Of a stretch of 64,000 nt of DNA, positions 46,464 through 56,433 are shown piece after piece. How positions within the stretch are numbered: the first letter of the stretch is position 1; each line of letters opens with the position of its first letter. This DNA is from Siderastrea radians (taxonomy: Eukaryota; Cnidaria; Anthozoa; Scleractinia; Rhizangiidae). The DNA lies in the NCBI GenBank assembly GCA_964017195.1, contig OZ024898.1, forward strand, positions 11,307,130-11,371,129, given 5' to 3'. The notes under the pieces were generated by a model that was given only the letters and a program-made list of their open reading frames with translations, searched no databases and was not told the DNA's origin. The translations under genes were made by a program, and so were the position numbers.

Positions 46464-47801
46464 AAAATGGGAGAGTGTGATAATTTTTTCTTTCTCAACA
46501 AGCACTTGTAACGCCATTCAACTTGTAACGATACTAATGTCACTTCAACTTCTGTTTTCCAGATCATGCAAAACCGCAAAAAGTCTTACTGGAATCAGCT
46601 GTTTTGTAGCTCTCGTGATGGCGTTGTTGTTTCTCTGAATTTGATCCCAGTGGGGCCCGTTGAACGTAGAGCAGCTCGAGTCAACTCTTCTGATATAAGG
46701 AATAAATTCTGGTGTAATATTACGGTTTTGGACGGTTTAAGTCATCGTCTTGTCGCTCTTAATATCCTTTAATCAATGCACACTTTTAATTCAACACAAG
46801 CCACACAAACAAACGCTAGCGGCTTCGGTCTTCGTACTAATTTTTACCTTTGTTGCAAGCGCACAAATCTCCTTAATGTAAAAGCATATCAGTAGAACAA
46901 CAGGAAAAAAAACGTTTCTTCAGCAAAGTCAACTCAATCTACGCTTCAGTCGCTATAAACTCTTGCTTTTGCTTACAAATCGCAAAATACTGAAGTTTCC
47001 TCTGTTCTCAGTCGTAGCATTCAAAACCGTAACCGGAAACGAGAACCCAGTGCATTGCCCTTCTCACGCGGCTACTATTTAGCATAAAATAAAACGTTTT
47101 TCCCGTCTAGCCTCTCAGTGAAAAACTTGAGAACGAGATTAAGCGTGGAAGAACAAAGCTTTTTATTCTCCAGGGACTCAACATGGCGCCTTGTGACAAA
47201 GGTGAAAGGTCTATTTCGCAAACACGAGAACACCGACAGGACATCACGGTTTTGACCGCCGCTTGTACCGCGGGCGCAGTTGGCGGAGAGGCGGTTATAA
47301 AGTCCAGGGAAGGTACCCCCATCTATAGATTTTATGAGCATGTGGAGCTTATCGATAAGATAAGGGTTTCAGCGTCCTGGCGGCACACCCCCACCCAACA
47401 TCTCACAGAGTGCCCCACGGCCTAACAGACACGGAACAGACATCGGCAGTCAGACAGCGGCTACCAGCGACATTCTTTTAAGCTCTAGCATTAGCCTGTG
47501 ACGAACGTCTTCGGCTAAAAAATAGGTTAGTGGGCCCTTGTCTCTGCCCCTCCTTTACTACAACCCTCTTACCAATGTGTTCGAATTCCGGAGTCTCGTC
47601 ATATGCGGGTTGAGGTTATAAGCGGATATTTTCATTGTTGCGAGGGTTTCTCTTCGCGTTCTTCGGTTTCCCTCCCTCCCACATTTCTCAAGTTCAATTC
47701 AATCAGGAAACTTCTTAAATTGGTCAAAGCTAGTGTCGAGAAAGGTGAACAAATAGTAATAATTGTCTTCAACAGTTTTTGAACCACAAACGCGACAGTA
47801 A
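46464..47801. other. Last part of intron 1, no gene found
   Basis: Short ORFs only. A somewhat GC-richer stretch at 47170-47460 has open frames on both strands but no recognisable domain. Confidence 0.35.
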
Positions 47802-47913
47802 TAGTCTCCTACGCAGCCGTTATTTGGGTCGTCACGCAACGCTCCTCCCTGAAAATAAGTTATTTTCGGGAGAAGCGTTGCTTGACGACCCAAATAACGA
47901 CTGCGTGGGAGAC
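47802..47913. repeat. Foldback hairpin, arms about 54 bp
   Basis: GTCTCCTACGCAGCCGTTAT at 47803 and its near-perfect complement ending at 47913 face each other around a tiny centre (AAAATAAGTTATTTTC). It is a small foldback MITE just downstream of exon 1 of the PNP-Roco gene. Confidence 0.75.
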
Positions 47914-48019
47914 TACGAGGGTAGGTAAAGGAGACTTAAAAACAAGGTCATGTCATCCACAGAAAAATTGATAGTAAAGTAGATAACAAAAATTAAATAA
48001 TTAAAAATATAATCTTCAC

Positions 48020-48682
48020 CTTCGCCTTCTGTTTCAAATGCAGTTGCTTCAGGATATCGCTGGATTATGTCTTCATTTCGCCATCCGAATTTTGATGCCT
48101 GTGCGAGGCTTACCATATCTCCGCAGTGTACTTGCACTTCAAGCATTTCCGGGTCTTCTAAAGGAGGTTCCCATCTTTCAGCAACACGTTCAAAAAGCTT
48201 GACAATGTATCTCATCATAGGAACTCTACCGACTGGTGTTGCTAAATTGGAAGACACAACTATATATCCTCGTTTGGTATTCTCAGAATTTAAGCCAATG
48301 CAGGCACCCACAGAAAAAATAGCTTTAGGCCGAAGGACAGTGACAGCACTCATTAAATTAGTTACAAACCCGTGATCACCGCCTTTGGGAGTTGACTTTA
48401 ATGCGATTTTTAGTTTATCCTGGTCACCACTGCCCATGGATCCAAAATAAATGTAGCCAGCCGTGCGACAGTAACTCTTAAACGGTTTATCCAGATAGTA
48501 AAAACAGCTTAAGAACTCACAGTCCTCCACTGTCACCAACAGAATATCAATCGGGAGTTCGATATCGCTCCAGGATACAAAAGTCGTAGGAGGGACCCTT
48601 TTTGGAATCCTAACCCTGAGCCGTGGGGGCTTGTCATTGTATTGTAGCGAAAAGCATTCATTATTTTCTTCAACGTCTGTCC
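48020..48682 (-). CDS. Exon 1 of the model: N-terminal and middle part of PNP-like domain
   Basis: 663-nt phase 1-1 exon after acceptor TTTTACTTATAG and before donor GTGAAG. It begins TDVEENNECFSLQYNDKPPR and continues IPIDILLVTVEDCEFLS-like sequence (PIDILLVTVEDCEFLSCFYY). VTVLRPKAIFSVGACIGLN follows, the glycine-rich strand of the PNP/UDP-phosphorylase fold, then VVVSSNLATP. It ends in ATAFETEGEG, the purine/ribose-binding glutamate loop. An in-frame ATG (48719) lies in the intron and is not used. Residues upstream must come from another exon above 48.7 kb that I did not find. PNP-type domains cap immune NLR-like proteins in fungi and invertebrates (general knowledge). Confidence 0.85.
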
Positions 48683-49049
48683 CTATAAGTAAAACAAAGA
48701 CAACCAAGTCAGACAACACTAATTATACAGGGTGCATATAACATTGTTGTTAAGTTAGCAAGGTTTTTTAGTTCTAGTGTTACTTTTGTGTTGTACTCCA
48801 TTATACAGAAATAAACAGGCACACTTGAGAGGTCTAAAACGAGGAACACACGCAGTCACTCAATTTGCAAGGATATCAAGACTATTAAAAAAATAGCAAT
48901 ATGGTAAAAAAGCTCCCTTGCACGATCCGTGACTTTCAATAAGGGAATACACATACACACATATTTATTAAACACATCCCCACGTTACGCTTTAAGTGAT
49001 CGAGAAAGCAATGCATAAAATAATATATTAATCTATATTATACTAAATT
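48683..49049. other. AT-rich intron or upstream sequence
   Basis: No exon recognised. The missing 5' exon should lie here or further right. Confidence 0.35.
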
Positions 49050-49277
49050 AACTAACTTAACTAATAAACTACGTTCAATGCTAACTTAATTCACTTAAAA
49101 TTACAATTGCTCTAGCAACTGGTTTAGAGCTCTCTTAAAACAGTCTTGAGTTCATAGTTAACTAATAAACTTAACTAATAAACTACGTTCAATGCTAACT
49201 TAATTCACTTAAAATTACAATTGCTCTAGCAACTGGTTTAGAGCTCTCTTAAAACAGTCTTTAGTTCATAGTTTGGC
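49050..49277. repeat. 114-bp tandem duplication
   Basis: CTAATAAACTACGTTCAATG begins at 49061 and at 49175. The units are almost identical. Confidence 0.85.
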
Positions 49278-49645
49278 AGAAGAAAGATCTCTGTCCAGAT
49301 GAAGTTTTAAATAATAGAATATTCAGTTATTAAGAGTTGCGGGTTAGACATCCCGATACCTGGCCATATTAAATATTTTTAAAAGCGCGCAACCTACCAT
49401 ACATTTGAATGCTAAAATAACATCCCGACAGTGTAGACTTGTTTTTATAAGAAGCCAGCTCAAATTCTTTAGTTTAGAAGTGATGTGGTCATATTTCTTA
49501 ACACCGCAGACAATGCAAGCATCGAAATTCTTAACGCACTGTAATGACAAATGTCACAGGCCGAGATAAAATTGACCAATCTGACGAACAATGAAGCAAC
49601 TTACTTTAAACACGCGCGTTAATTGTACGACATTGAAAAAAAAAG

Positions 49646-49701
49646 CATCTTTCTTTCTTTCTCTTTCTTTCTTCTTCCTTCCTTCCTTCCTTCCTTCCTT
49701 C

Positions 49702-49735
<34 letters not shown>

Positions 49736-49767
49736 CTTTCTTTCTTTCTTTCTTTTTCTCTTTTTCG
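49646..49767. repeat. TTTC/TTCC microsatellite
   Basis: Pure pyrimidine run of CTTT and CCTT tetranucleotides. It creates spurious Ser/Phe/Leu and Lys/Glu ORFs on the two strands. Confidence 0.95.
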
Positions 49768-49854
49768 ACACTTTCGATATTGCTGATCATAGCAGTATGC
49801 AGGACGCGTGTCACAACGAACCTAGTAAATAATTATGACTTTCCTTACCACGAG

Positions 49855-50571
49855 TCTCCCAGTAGCTGAGTGGTTTAAGGCCACGTCCACACGTATCCGT
49901 TTTCGTTTGAAAACGCAACTTTTTCTTTGCGAAAACACAACCTTTCGAAAACGCCGTTTTCGTGTTTTCGTGTGGACGGTGAAAACGGAACTTTTCGAAA
50001 GCGATGACGTCACAGTGTCGGATCCAACCAACCCCGCGAGAAAGCCACGCGAAAAATAAACCTAAATTCAAAATGGCGAAGGATACTATGCTACAAAAAG
50101 ATCACGAATATCGGAGTTCTTTGTCTGGCATGATTCCCAATCGACATTCTCCGAGGTCTCAGAGATTATATATTCGATTGCAACTTTAAGAAGCAGCTCC
50201 ACTTCGTCATCTGCCCAAAAAACGAGTCAGCATTGCTCTTACCCTTAGATGTACCCGTTTTCTTCCTGGCTGCGACATCTTTAAACTATTTCCTTGCAAA
50301 TTTTCAAGTTCCTAACGAAGACAGACACCCAAAACGAAGAAAATGGCGCCATGCGCATGCTCCGTCGGCGGTATTAGCGTTTTCAAATCGTTTAAGCGTT
50401 TTCGTGTGGACGGGCGAAAGCGATTCGAAAACGCTACTTGTGGAGACAAATTGTTTTGAAAACGGAGAGAAAAAAATTCGTTTTCAAACGAAAACGGATA
50501 CGTTTGGACGGGGCCTAAGAGTATCCCACCGGTGTACGGGAGGTAATGAGTTCGACTCCCGTACCAGGGGC
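49855..50571 (+). pseudogene. tRNA-like sequence interrupted by a MITE
   Basis: 49855-49875 contains an A box (TAGCTGAGTGG), and 50519-50571 continues with ATCCCACCGGTGTACGGGAG and a B box (GTTCGACTCC). The MITE at 49879-50515 separates them in the D loop. The acceptor ends do not pair well, so it was probably a SINE head or degenerate tRNA before the insertion. Confidence 0.5.
49879..50515. mobile_element. Harbinger-like MITE with TAA duplication
   Basis: Terminal inverted repeats of about 37 bp (GGCCACGTCCACACGTATCC and the complement of the right end GGCCCCGTCCAAACGTATCC) are flanked by TAA at 49876-49878 and 50516-50518. The TWA target is typical of PIF/Harbinger. No transposase. A-rich internal GAAAACG motifs recur. 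Confidence 0.75.
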
Positions 50572-51357
50572 TAAGATTTTTGTTTGTCTTACCCTCATGA
50601 CGTCCCAGGATATTACATCTTTCTAATACCTTTATTCTTTCTAAGCTTGTCCTTTGCGTTTTCTTCGTCATCCTTCGAGTGACTTTGCACTTCTTGGTAA
50701 AAAGAAAAGAGAAAAACCAATGACGTGAGGCAAGCTGCCGTGGGGATACATACCAACAGCCCATCATGAATACACGATTAAAACGTTTTCTATGTTTCAT
50801 TTTTCTTTAGGGAGTTAATGTAACCGAAAACCATTGGTTGAACTCAAACGCCAGAGCAGTGAACTTATATTCGCTTGCGGAAAAAAAGCGATCTTAATGT
50901 TCCCCAGATATTTTCCTATATATAATTACCTTTCGTCTCTTCAAGCCTGCCCTTCGTTCCGTCATCGTCAGCCCTCTGATTCGTTTTCATACCTTGACAA
51001 ATGAAACGTAGTTGGTACATTTTTACGTTTCTGGAGTTGTTTCATTTTCATTTTATTCTTGTTTTGAAACAAGGGCACTAGATCAGCACATATGATGAGT
51101 ATTTGTATTTCAATTTGAAATTTCTTAAATGTTCCCCCTCTAACTGGTACACAAACTTTTTCTCCTAAAATGAACAAATTTTCATAAACCTAAGGCCAAT
51201 TTTTATGGTACGTTTTTCTTTCACAAATGTATGGTCGGTATTAAAGAAAAAGATGTGGGACAACGCATCTGTCCTATTAACAGCCAAATTGGCTTTATCC
51301 AAAACTGTGACTTCAGTTGCCACGTAAATGTGATTGTTGATGGATTTTTTACCGATG
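50572..51357. other. Intergenic sequence, no gene found
   Basis: AT-rich. No domain or repeat recognised. Confidence 0.35.
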
Positions 51358-51507
51358 CAGCAACCGTATTGATTTTGCCCCCTGAGCATCCCATAATACT
51401 GGATTGATTCTATTATTGTGGTAATGCTGCATTGTCACTACAAAAGGATAAACAAATTTCAATGAGTACTATGTGATGCCCAGGGGGCAAAATCAATATG
51501 GCTGCTG
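51358..51507. repeat. Inverted-repeat element, arms about 32 bp
   Basis: CAGCAACCGTATTGATTTTG at 51358 and its imperfect complement ending at 51507 (CAAAATCAATATGGCTGCTG) enclose about 85 bp. It looks like a very short MITE. Confidence 0.6.
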
Positions 51508-52175
51508 TAACGGTAAAAAGATGTATTAGCCAGTGGAAGAATGGGAAATAACAATGTCTATCAAATGGTCAAACTCAGGATATTTTCTAGAATACCTTCT
51601 AAATCTTCAGAGTGGTCTTTAATGTTGTCGTCATCTTTCTTACAGTCTCTTAACTCTTGGCAGTGCCTCTGATTCATTCAGTCTTAACCCGATTGATAGC
51701 CTTCCAAAAACTCGGTCCAGCTCCCAGTCCTAGCAGTACATTACTGGTGTCCTGTCAGTAACTTTTAGGTGTTGAGTCTTCCACAGAAGCTAGGCTGTTA
51801 TGCCCGAAGACAATTGTTATAACTGTAATGTAACACCCTGGCTACGTTAGCTTTAGTGCTCCTATCTGCAGCTGGTGGAAGACTGACTACTCCAGCCAGT
51901 GACAGAAAAAGTCACGTATGTTCTTCAGATGCAATATAAATGGTGTGAAGTCAAAGTTTGCTGATCATAAAGATGAAAGGATAATAGGATACAGCTTTCC
52001 CCACTGTGTAGGATTGCGAATTCTCTTCTTCCTAAGGGACTGCAGTGTAGTATGTGCTAGAGGAAAGTAGATTTGTAAAGAGTTAATGTATGATATAATA
52101 GATACAATCATGTACTGACCTTATGCTACATTTCTGCTGAAATTACAAGTCACCAGAAAACATAATTTGATCAGT
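51508..52175. other. Intergenic sequence, nothing recognised
   Basis: No ORF, repeat end or RNA gene is supported here. Confidence 0.35.
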
Positions 52176-52177
52176 TA

Positions 52178-52756
52178 CCGTGTAGCACTAAATTTTTGCG
52201 GGAGTTTAATTTTGCGAATGGGCGATTTTTTGTGTTTTGCGGGAACTACTTTTTGCAATTGGGAAAAACTGGTTTTTCTTGCTGGGAATTAATTTTTGCG
52301 ATTGTCAGGAAGTCTCCTTCAATTTGGAATTATAACATTCTCGTTTTATGAGTAAAAACAATCAAAGGTCATCAAATGCAGGTGAACATGGGCTCCTGGG
52401 TGAACGACATGCAGATGTTTAACACGCTTTCAGTTAATTAATGTAGTACCTTCAGAAGATCCTCTTCTTTAAGACCTTTAAAGCTTTTAACAGCTACATA
52501 CTGTAGTGTACCGACTGCAATTTCATCATTTTATTTCTGAATGGTTTTTTTTTTTGGTTTCGTTTTGTTTCTATACGAAAGAGACAGCCATCAACATGAC
52601 TTTACATTAAATGTAAAAGTTGATGTTTGCATATAATTTCGACAGTGGAGTAAACTTTTGCAGGAAGATTTTTTCGCGGGAACCTTTTTTGCGGATGGTG
52701 AAATAAGCCGCAAAAATCGCAAAAATTAGAACCCGCAAAACTTTAGTGCCACACGG
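52178..52756. mobile_element. MITE with 25-bp inverted ends, TA-flanked
   Basis: CCGTGTAGCACTAAATTTTT and the complement of the right end (CCGTGTGGCACTAAAGTTTT) match except for two changes. TA stands at 52176-52177 and 52757-52758. Inside are repeated TTTTTGCGGGA/TTTTGCGAWTGG motifs. Confidence 0.65.
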
Positions 52757-52758
52757 TA

Positions 52759-53874
52759 GGAGTCGCGATACAAACTTGAAATGACAAATTCATGGTTGTC
52801 AACAGGAGGATAAATTCACAATAAAACTATCCTTCTAGAAAAACAACAACAAAAATAATAATAATAACAACAAATTTTAATAATATTTAATAAAAATATT
52901 AATAATATTAATAATAATATTAAAATATATATCTATTATGTTTTAGATGTTGAGCGTACCTCAAGAGAAATTCTCTGTTAAAATTCTGGTTTCAAGAGTG
53001 TCTTACGGTGTGGTCAACTGATTATCTCTACAAGGTATTTAGCTGTAGCAAATTGGCCCCCTTTTTTACCATTTAAAGAATTTGCCCTTCACTTGCCCAG
53101 CTAAAACACAATCCAAGTGTGAAACTGATTTAAGATATTGCCCACTGATAACGGCAATAGACATCACACTGTAAACATTTGTCTCGTAGGATGTTACGGA
53201 AACTGTTTGACTGATATCCTATCCAATTTCTGAGTTACAATTAATTTGTGAAGAATGGGAACTTGTGGGAAATGGTCTAGGCACGAAGGAAACTGAAAGA
53301 ATTCCCGTAGGATGTCCTGTAGAATCGAAACTATAAACAAGAAAGAAACCCAATCCATTAAACTTTTAAAGAACACAGGAAGCAGTGCTTCTTGTGAATA
53401 TTAACTTTTTGTGCTTTACTTTACCTTCAGCTTTACTTTTTTTTTTTAGATCGAGCTGGTGTTAAACTTTACAAAGTCGGAGCTGGAGCTGATTACGTGC
53501 GTTCTGATCGGTCGAGATCTAGCATGTTATTAATAGATCGTAAAGTGCCACTGGGACCAGAATTTTAGTACTCCATATTTTTGCATTTTCGAAAACAGTC
53601 TGTGGTTGTTAGTCACCATGCCAAATTTCAACTCATTACGATGACTGGAAGTCGCTTTTTTCGGACGGTTTTTGTCGAGATTTTACGGCCGCCATTACTG
53701 GCCCTTGTTCCGGAAGCTGGCTTGCGAATTAGCGGAAGTGACGTTAGAGGTTCACCTCAAACCAAGTCAGGCTTCATTCGGTTACTTGCCGCGGGAAATA
53801 TAACTGTTGTCGAGGGAAGATTTCGTGCCAACTGTTTGCTGTACGGCCTTGAAATTTTCGTTGCTGCAGCAGTT
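52759..53874. other. Upstream region of the THAP ORF
   Basis: 52860-52930 is an AATAAT-rich stretch. A pyrimidine tract and AG at 53436-53449 resemble a splice acceptor, but two frames are open after it and no product is recognisable. 53640-53870 is less AT-rich, with GCCGCCATTA, CCGGAAG and GTGACGTTA, so it may be a promoter. Confidence 0.35.
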
Positions 53875-54195
53875 ATGAAGGGTATTACTTGTGTTGTACA
53901 ATGCTACAACAATAAATCCAACCACCGAGCTGGTATTTCGCTTCATCAAAGCCTTGCGAGCGGACTCACAATGGAAAAATGGATAATGTTCGTACTCACA
54001 CACAGTGCAACTTTCAACCCGAGAGGTATTTTAGTCGGCTGTTCTGATCACTTCACGGACGAGTGTTTCCAGAGGGCTGTTCATGTCGAAGGATCCCAGA
54101 GGTCGATTATTCCATTGTCCATATTCCAACTATATGGAAAGAAAGATCCGGAAAAACGAGACGAAAGCTACCTAATCTTAACGCAGTTGAAGTGA
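53875..54195 (+). CDS. Small THAP-domain protein
   Basis: 106 codons from ATG 53875. The C2-CH zinc ligands are in place: C6 and C10, then C56 and H59 (VGCSDHFTDECF). The invariant W36 (KWIMFV), F60 and the late Pro of IIPLSIF (P80) are also present. THAP domains bind DNA in P-element-type transposases and in many host regulators. The frame is open further upstream to 53581, but that part has no THAP-like or other domain, so the internal ATG just before the first Cys is preferred. There is no coiled coil or transposase part, so it is either a truncated THAP protein, a first exon, or a P-element relic. Confidence 0.6.
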   Translation: MKGITCVVQCYNNKSNHRAGISLHQSLASGLTMEKWIMFVLTHSATFNPRGILVGCSDHFTDECFQRAVHVEGSQRSIIPLSIFQLYGKKDPEKRDESYLILTQLK

Positions 54196-54762
54196 TAGTT
54201 TGTTTCTTTTTCAACGCATCCACCATTGTGCAAAACGTATTTTCTTTTAACGTATTTTAAAATTTATTTTGCTTGTGGAAAACCCTTTCAGTTCTGGCCG
54301 TCTACTAGCGCGAAGATCTTCGGCGTAGTCCTCATAAAATGCATTCTGGGCGAATGCAGGACCGCCGCGATTAAGCCAATAGTTTGTATTGCGTAGCCTT
54401 TTTTTTTTTAATTCCGCGTGTGTTAATTTCAAAGCAGTAATCGCTTAGAAGCATGGACAGTTATTTTATAGCATACCATCCTGAATGTCAAGAAACTTTT
54501 CTCCTTATTCCCTGTCGCTGAAGAGTCGAAACATATAAAGGCTTCGATCATGTCGATAGGTCGGCTCGTCTTACGTGGAAATTTAAGTTAGGAAAAAATA
54601 TGACACGCCACTATTTGTCTAAGGGTTTTACAATGTTCTCTCTTTTAACTGCCATAGCATAGTAAATGAACTACTGAGAAAAATGATTAAATATCAAGTT
54701 ATTATTTTTACGCAGTGAATAAAGCAAGTGAAAGATTCGTTTCCCTGGCGGTCCGCATGTTG
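54196..54762. other. Intergenic sequence, nothing recognised
   Basis: AT-rich with a T run near 54401-54410. Confidence 0.35.
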
Positions 54763-54771
54763 TTGTTGAGC

Positions 54772-55474
54772 TAGACTGCGAGTAGTCTCTAATTTTGGCG
54801 ATCGCTTGTGGGGCGGGCGAAATACACACACGCGCGCGCGCCAAATTTCGAGGAGACGCGACGCGAGGGGAGCGCCAAAAATTAGAGACTACAGACTTAG
54901 CCAGGGAGTTAAGCGCAAAACTATGATTGGCTCTTTCTTGGATACCTGTCAACAATCTGGCAACGGTACACAAGCCACTGTCAACACTCACAATAACATC
55001 ATCGACTCTGTTTCAGTTTACTGAGATGGCAGACAGATTATAGGCTGCCTGGACAAAGGGCGATATCGCAGCTCTTACAAGGTCTTCTCTGATTTGCTGA
55101 GAAAACAATACACCAAACAACAAAACAATGGACCCTAGCCACGAAAACAATAGAGCTGCGTGATACCATGGTCCAATGAAATTAGAGGTTGTTAAGAGCT
55201 GTGGGGTTACTCGGGCCTATCGATGATAGGAACAGATGATGGGAGCCAAGAGAAGGAATCCCATTGGTTGCCCTTAATTGGCTTGAAAGACGATATGAAA
55301 TTTACACCTCAAAATCACTCGGACGTGAAAGGTCAAACTCCCTGGCTAAGTCTGTAGTCTCTAATTTTTGGCGCTCCCCTCGCGTCGCGTCTCCTCGAAA
55401 TTTCGCGCGCGCGCGTGTGTGTATTTCGCCCGCCCCACAAGCGATCGCCAAAATTAGAGACTACTCGCAGTCTA
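54772..55474. mobile_element. 703-bp element with 139-bp inverted ends and 9-bp duplication
   Basis: The ends 54772-54910 and 55336-55474 are almost perfect reverse complements, starting TAGACTGCGAGTAGTCTCTA. Identical 9-mers TTGTTGAGC flank them (54763-54771 and 55475-55483). Inside each end is a GC-rich GCGCGCG block. The long ends and 9-bp duplication fit a Mutator-like MITE. The 425-bp centre has no ORF. Confidence 0.8.
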
Positions 55475-55483
55475 TTGTTGAGC

Positions 55484-56148
55484 AGCAGAAAATTTTCCTT
55501 GTGGCTTTGATTTGCACTACAAACATTTAGATTCCGGTCACACAAGGCCTCCAGTTCTGAAAAGAAGGTCTTGGTTTATTTCACTTTTTTCGGCTCAAGT
55601 TAAGAATTCTACAAAAACTGTTCAAAACGCCAAGCACTTGTGTTTCAATGCTTTAAGCGACCACTGTACTATGATAGACACGATAAGCTTCATGAACTGA
55701 CTGCCAGATGACTACAACATTACAGCTCTTTAAGAAAGTTTCCCCTACTATGCTAAGAATGGCCAAAAATCTCAATGCTTTACAATATATAATGAATATA
55801 AACAACGGCAAACAAAATATAGCTTCTTTTATTTCTCCAACGAAGCGAACAATAAAATCGATCGACCGATGCTTGAGAATTCGCGAGCATCAAATTCTAG
55901 ACTTTTTATAGGTGTTTTGTCTAAATTTCCAAAGCTTATAACATCAATTTTTCGAATAGCTGGACAGCCATTTATCTGCTGGATAAGAGTTATCCGCTCT
56001 TTGAGTAACTTGTGCCTGAACTGTAATCACATTATAAGCATTATTTCGCGCAAAGTTTGAACTCCCGCCAATAAGGCGAGATAAACAACTTTGAACAGTT
56101 TGTTTAGAAGCTTATAAGCTGAAATCTCCTGAGATCAGTTCTTACATC
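55484..56148. other. Intergenic sequence, nothing recognised
   Basis: Only chance ORFs. TATATA-like and AATAAA motifs are common but unsupported. Confidence 0.35.
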
Positions 56149-56152
56149 TTAC

Positions 56153-56268
56153 GGTAAGAAAAATTCTTCATTTGCCGAATTAAATGAGTCCTCTGATGCT
56201 TCGGAAGCTAAAGACTGTTCCGAATCGTAGAAATACTCTTCGGAGGTTTCGCAGTCGACGGTAGGCAT
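56153..56268 (-). CDS. Possible acidic first exon
   Basis: ATG at 56268 opens 39 codons beginning MPTVDCETSEEYFYDSEQSL, very rich in Ser and Glu, with a donor-like ACC/GTAAGA at 56152. Stop follows 3 nt later if unspliced. No homology recognised. It may be the first exon of an unseen gene or a chance ORF. Confidence 0.3.
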
Positions 56269-56360
56269 CTTGAGTCAAAACACAAGGAAACGCGACTGAG
56301 GTGAGCCTCTGACGTCACCAGCTATTAAATTGCGCAATCACCCAGGAACACGTTTCAATA
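56269..56360. promoter_or_regulatory. Possible bidirectional promoter
   Basis: Only 92 bp separate two outward-facing ATG codons. The interval has TGACGTCA (a CRE core, 56310-56317) and GCGCAATCACC. Weak evidence by motif and layout alone. Confidence 0.3.
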
Positions 56361-56433
56361 ATGGCGGACACATTTTACGCAACTTTGGAGCTAAAAAATA
56401 TTAGGATGGACGGTTTTTTGTTCAGTTTTCAGG
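56361..56433 (+). CDS. Possible short first exon
   Basis: AATAATGGCGGACA gives a good start context (ATGGCGGAC is common at animal starts). 24 codons MADTFYATLELKNIRMDGFL plus FSFQ end at donor G/GTAAAT, phase 1. A candidate exon at 56830-56887 (TTTTCAG and GTAAGG borders) is open only in a non-matching phase, so no gene model is offered. Confidence 0.25.

Larger units (their letters stand above)
5546..48682 (-). other. Gene span: PNP-Roc-COR gene (seven exons assembled)
   Basis: Exons in transcript order are 48682-48020, 18449-18282, 16807-16733, 11531-11460, 8987-8553, 7902-7849 and 6989-5546, each bounded by AG and GT. Junction phases agree throughout (1,1,1,1,1,1) and the last donor is phase 2. 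The decisive link is the PNP domain, which is cut at ...ETEGEG and resumes with VFEVAKSHDIEW 29.6 kb away. The coding total is 2,911 nt, about 970 residues. Cnidarian genomes carry many such immune-receptor-like Roco and PNP genes (general knowledge). A role in stress or pathogen sensing is an inference. Exon(s) upstream of 48682 and downstream of 5546 remain unknown. Confidence 0.8.

Noticed and set aside
47913..48719. Use of ATG 48719 as the start of the PNP protein
   Set aside because: The ATG lies upstream of a strong acceptor at 48683, and the intervening residues do not fit the domain. A missing upstream exon is more likely.
49554..49869. Lys/Glu-rich and Ser/Phe/Leu-rich ORFs
   Set aside because: These are translations of the TTTC/TTCC microsatellite.
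53450..53568. Plus-strand exon candidate after a long pyrimidine tract and AG
   Set aside because: Two reading frames are open to a stop, neither gives a recognisable peptide, and no upstream exon was found.
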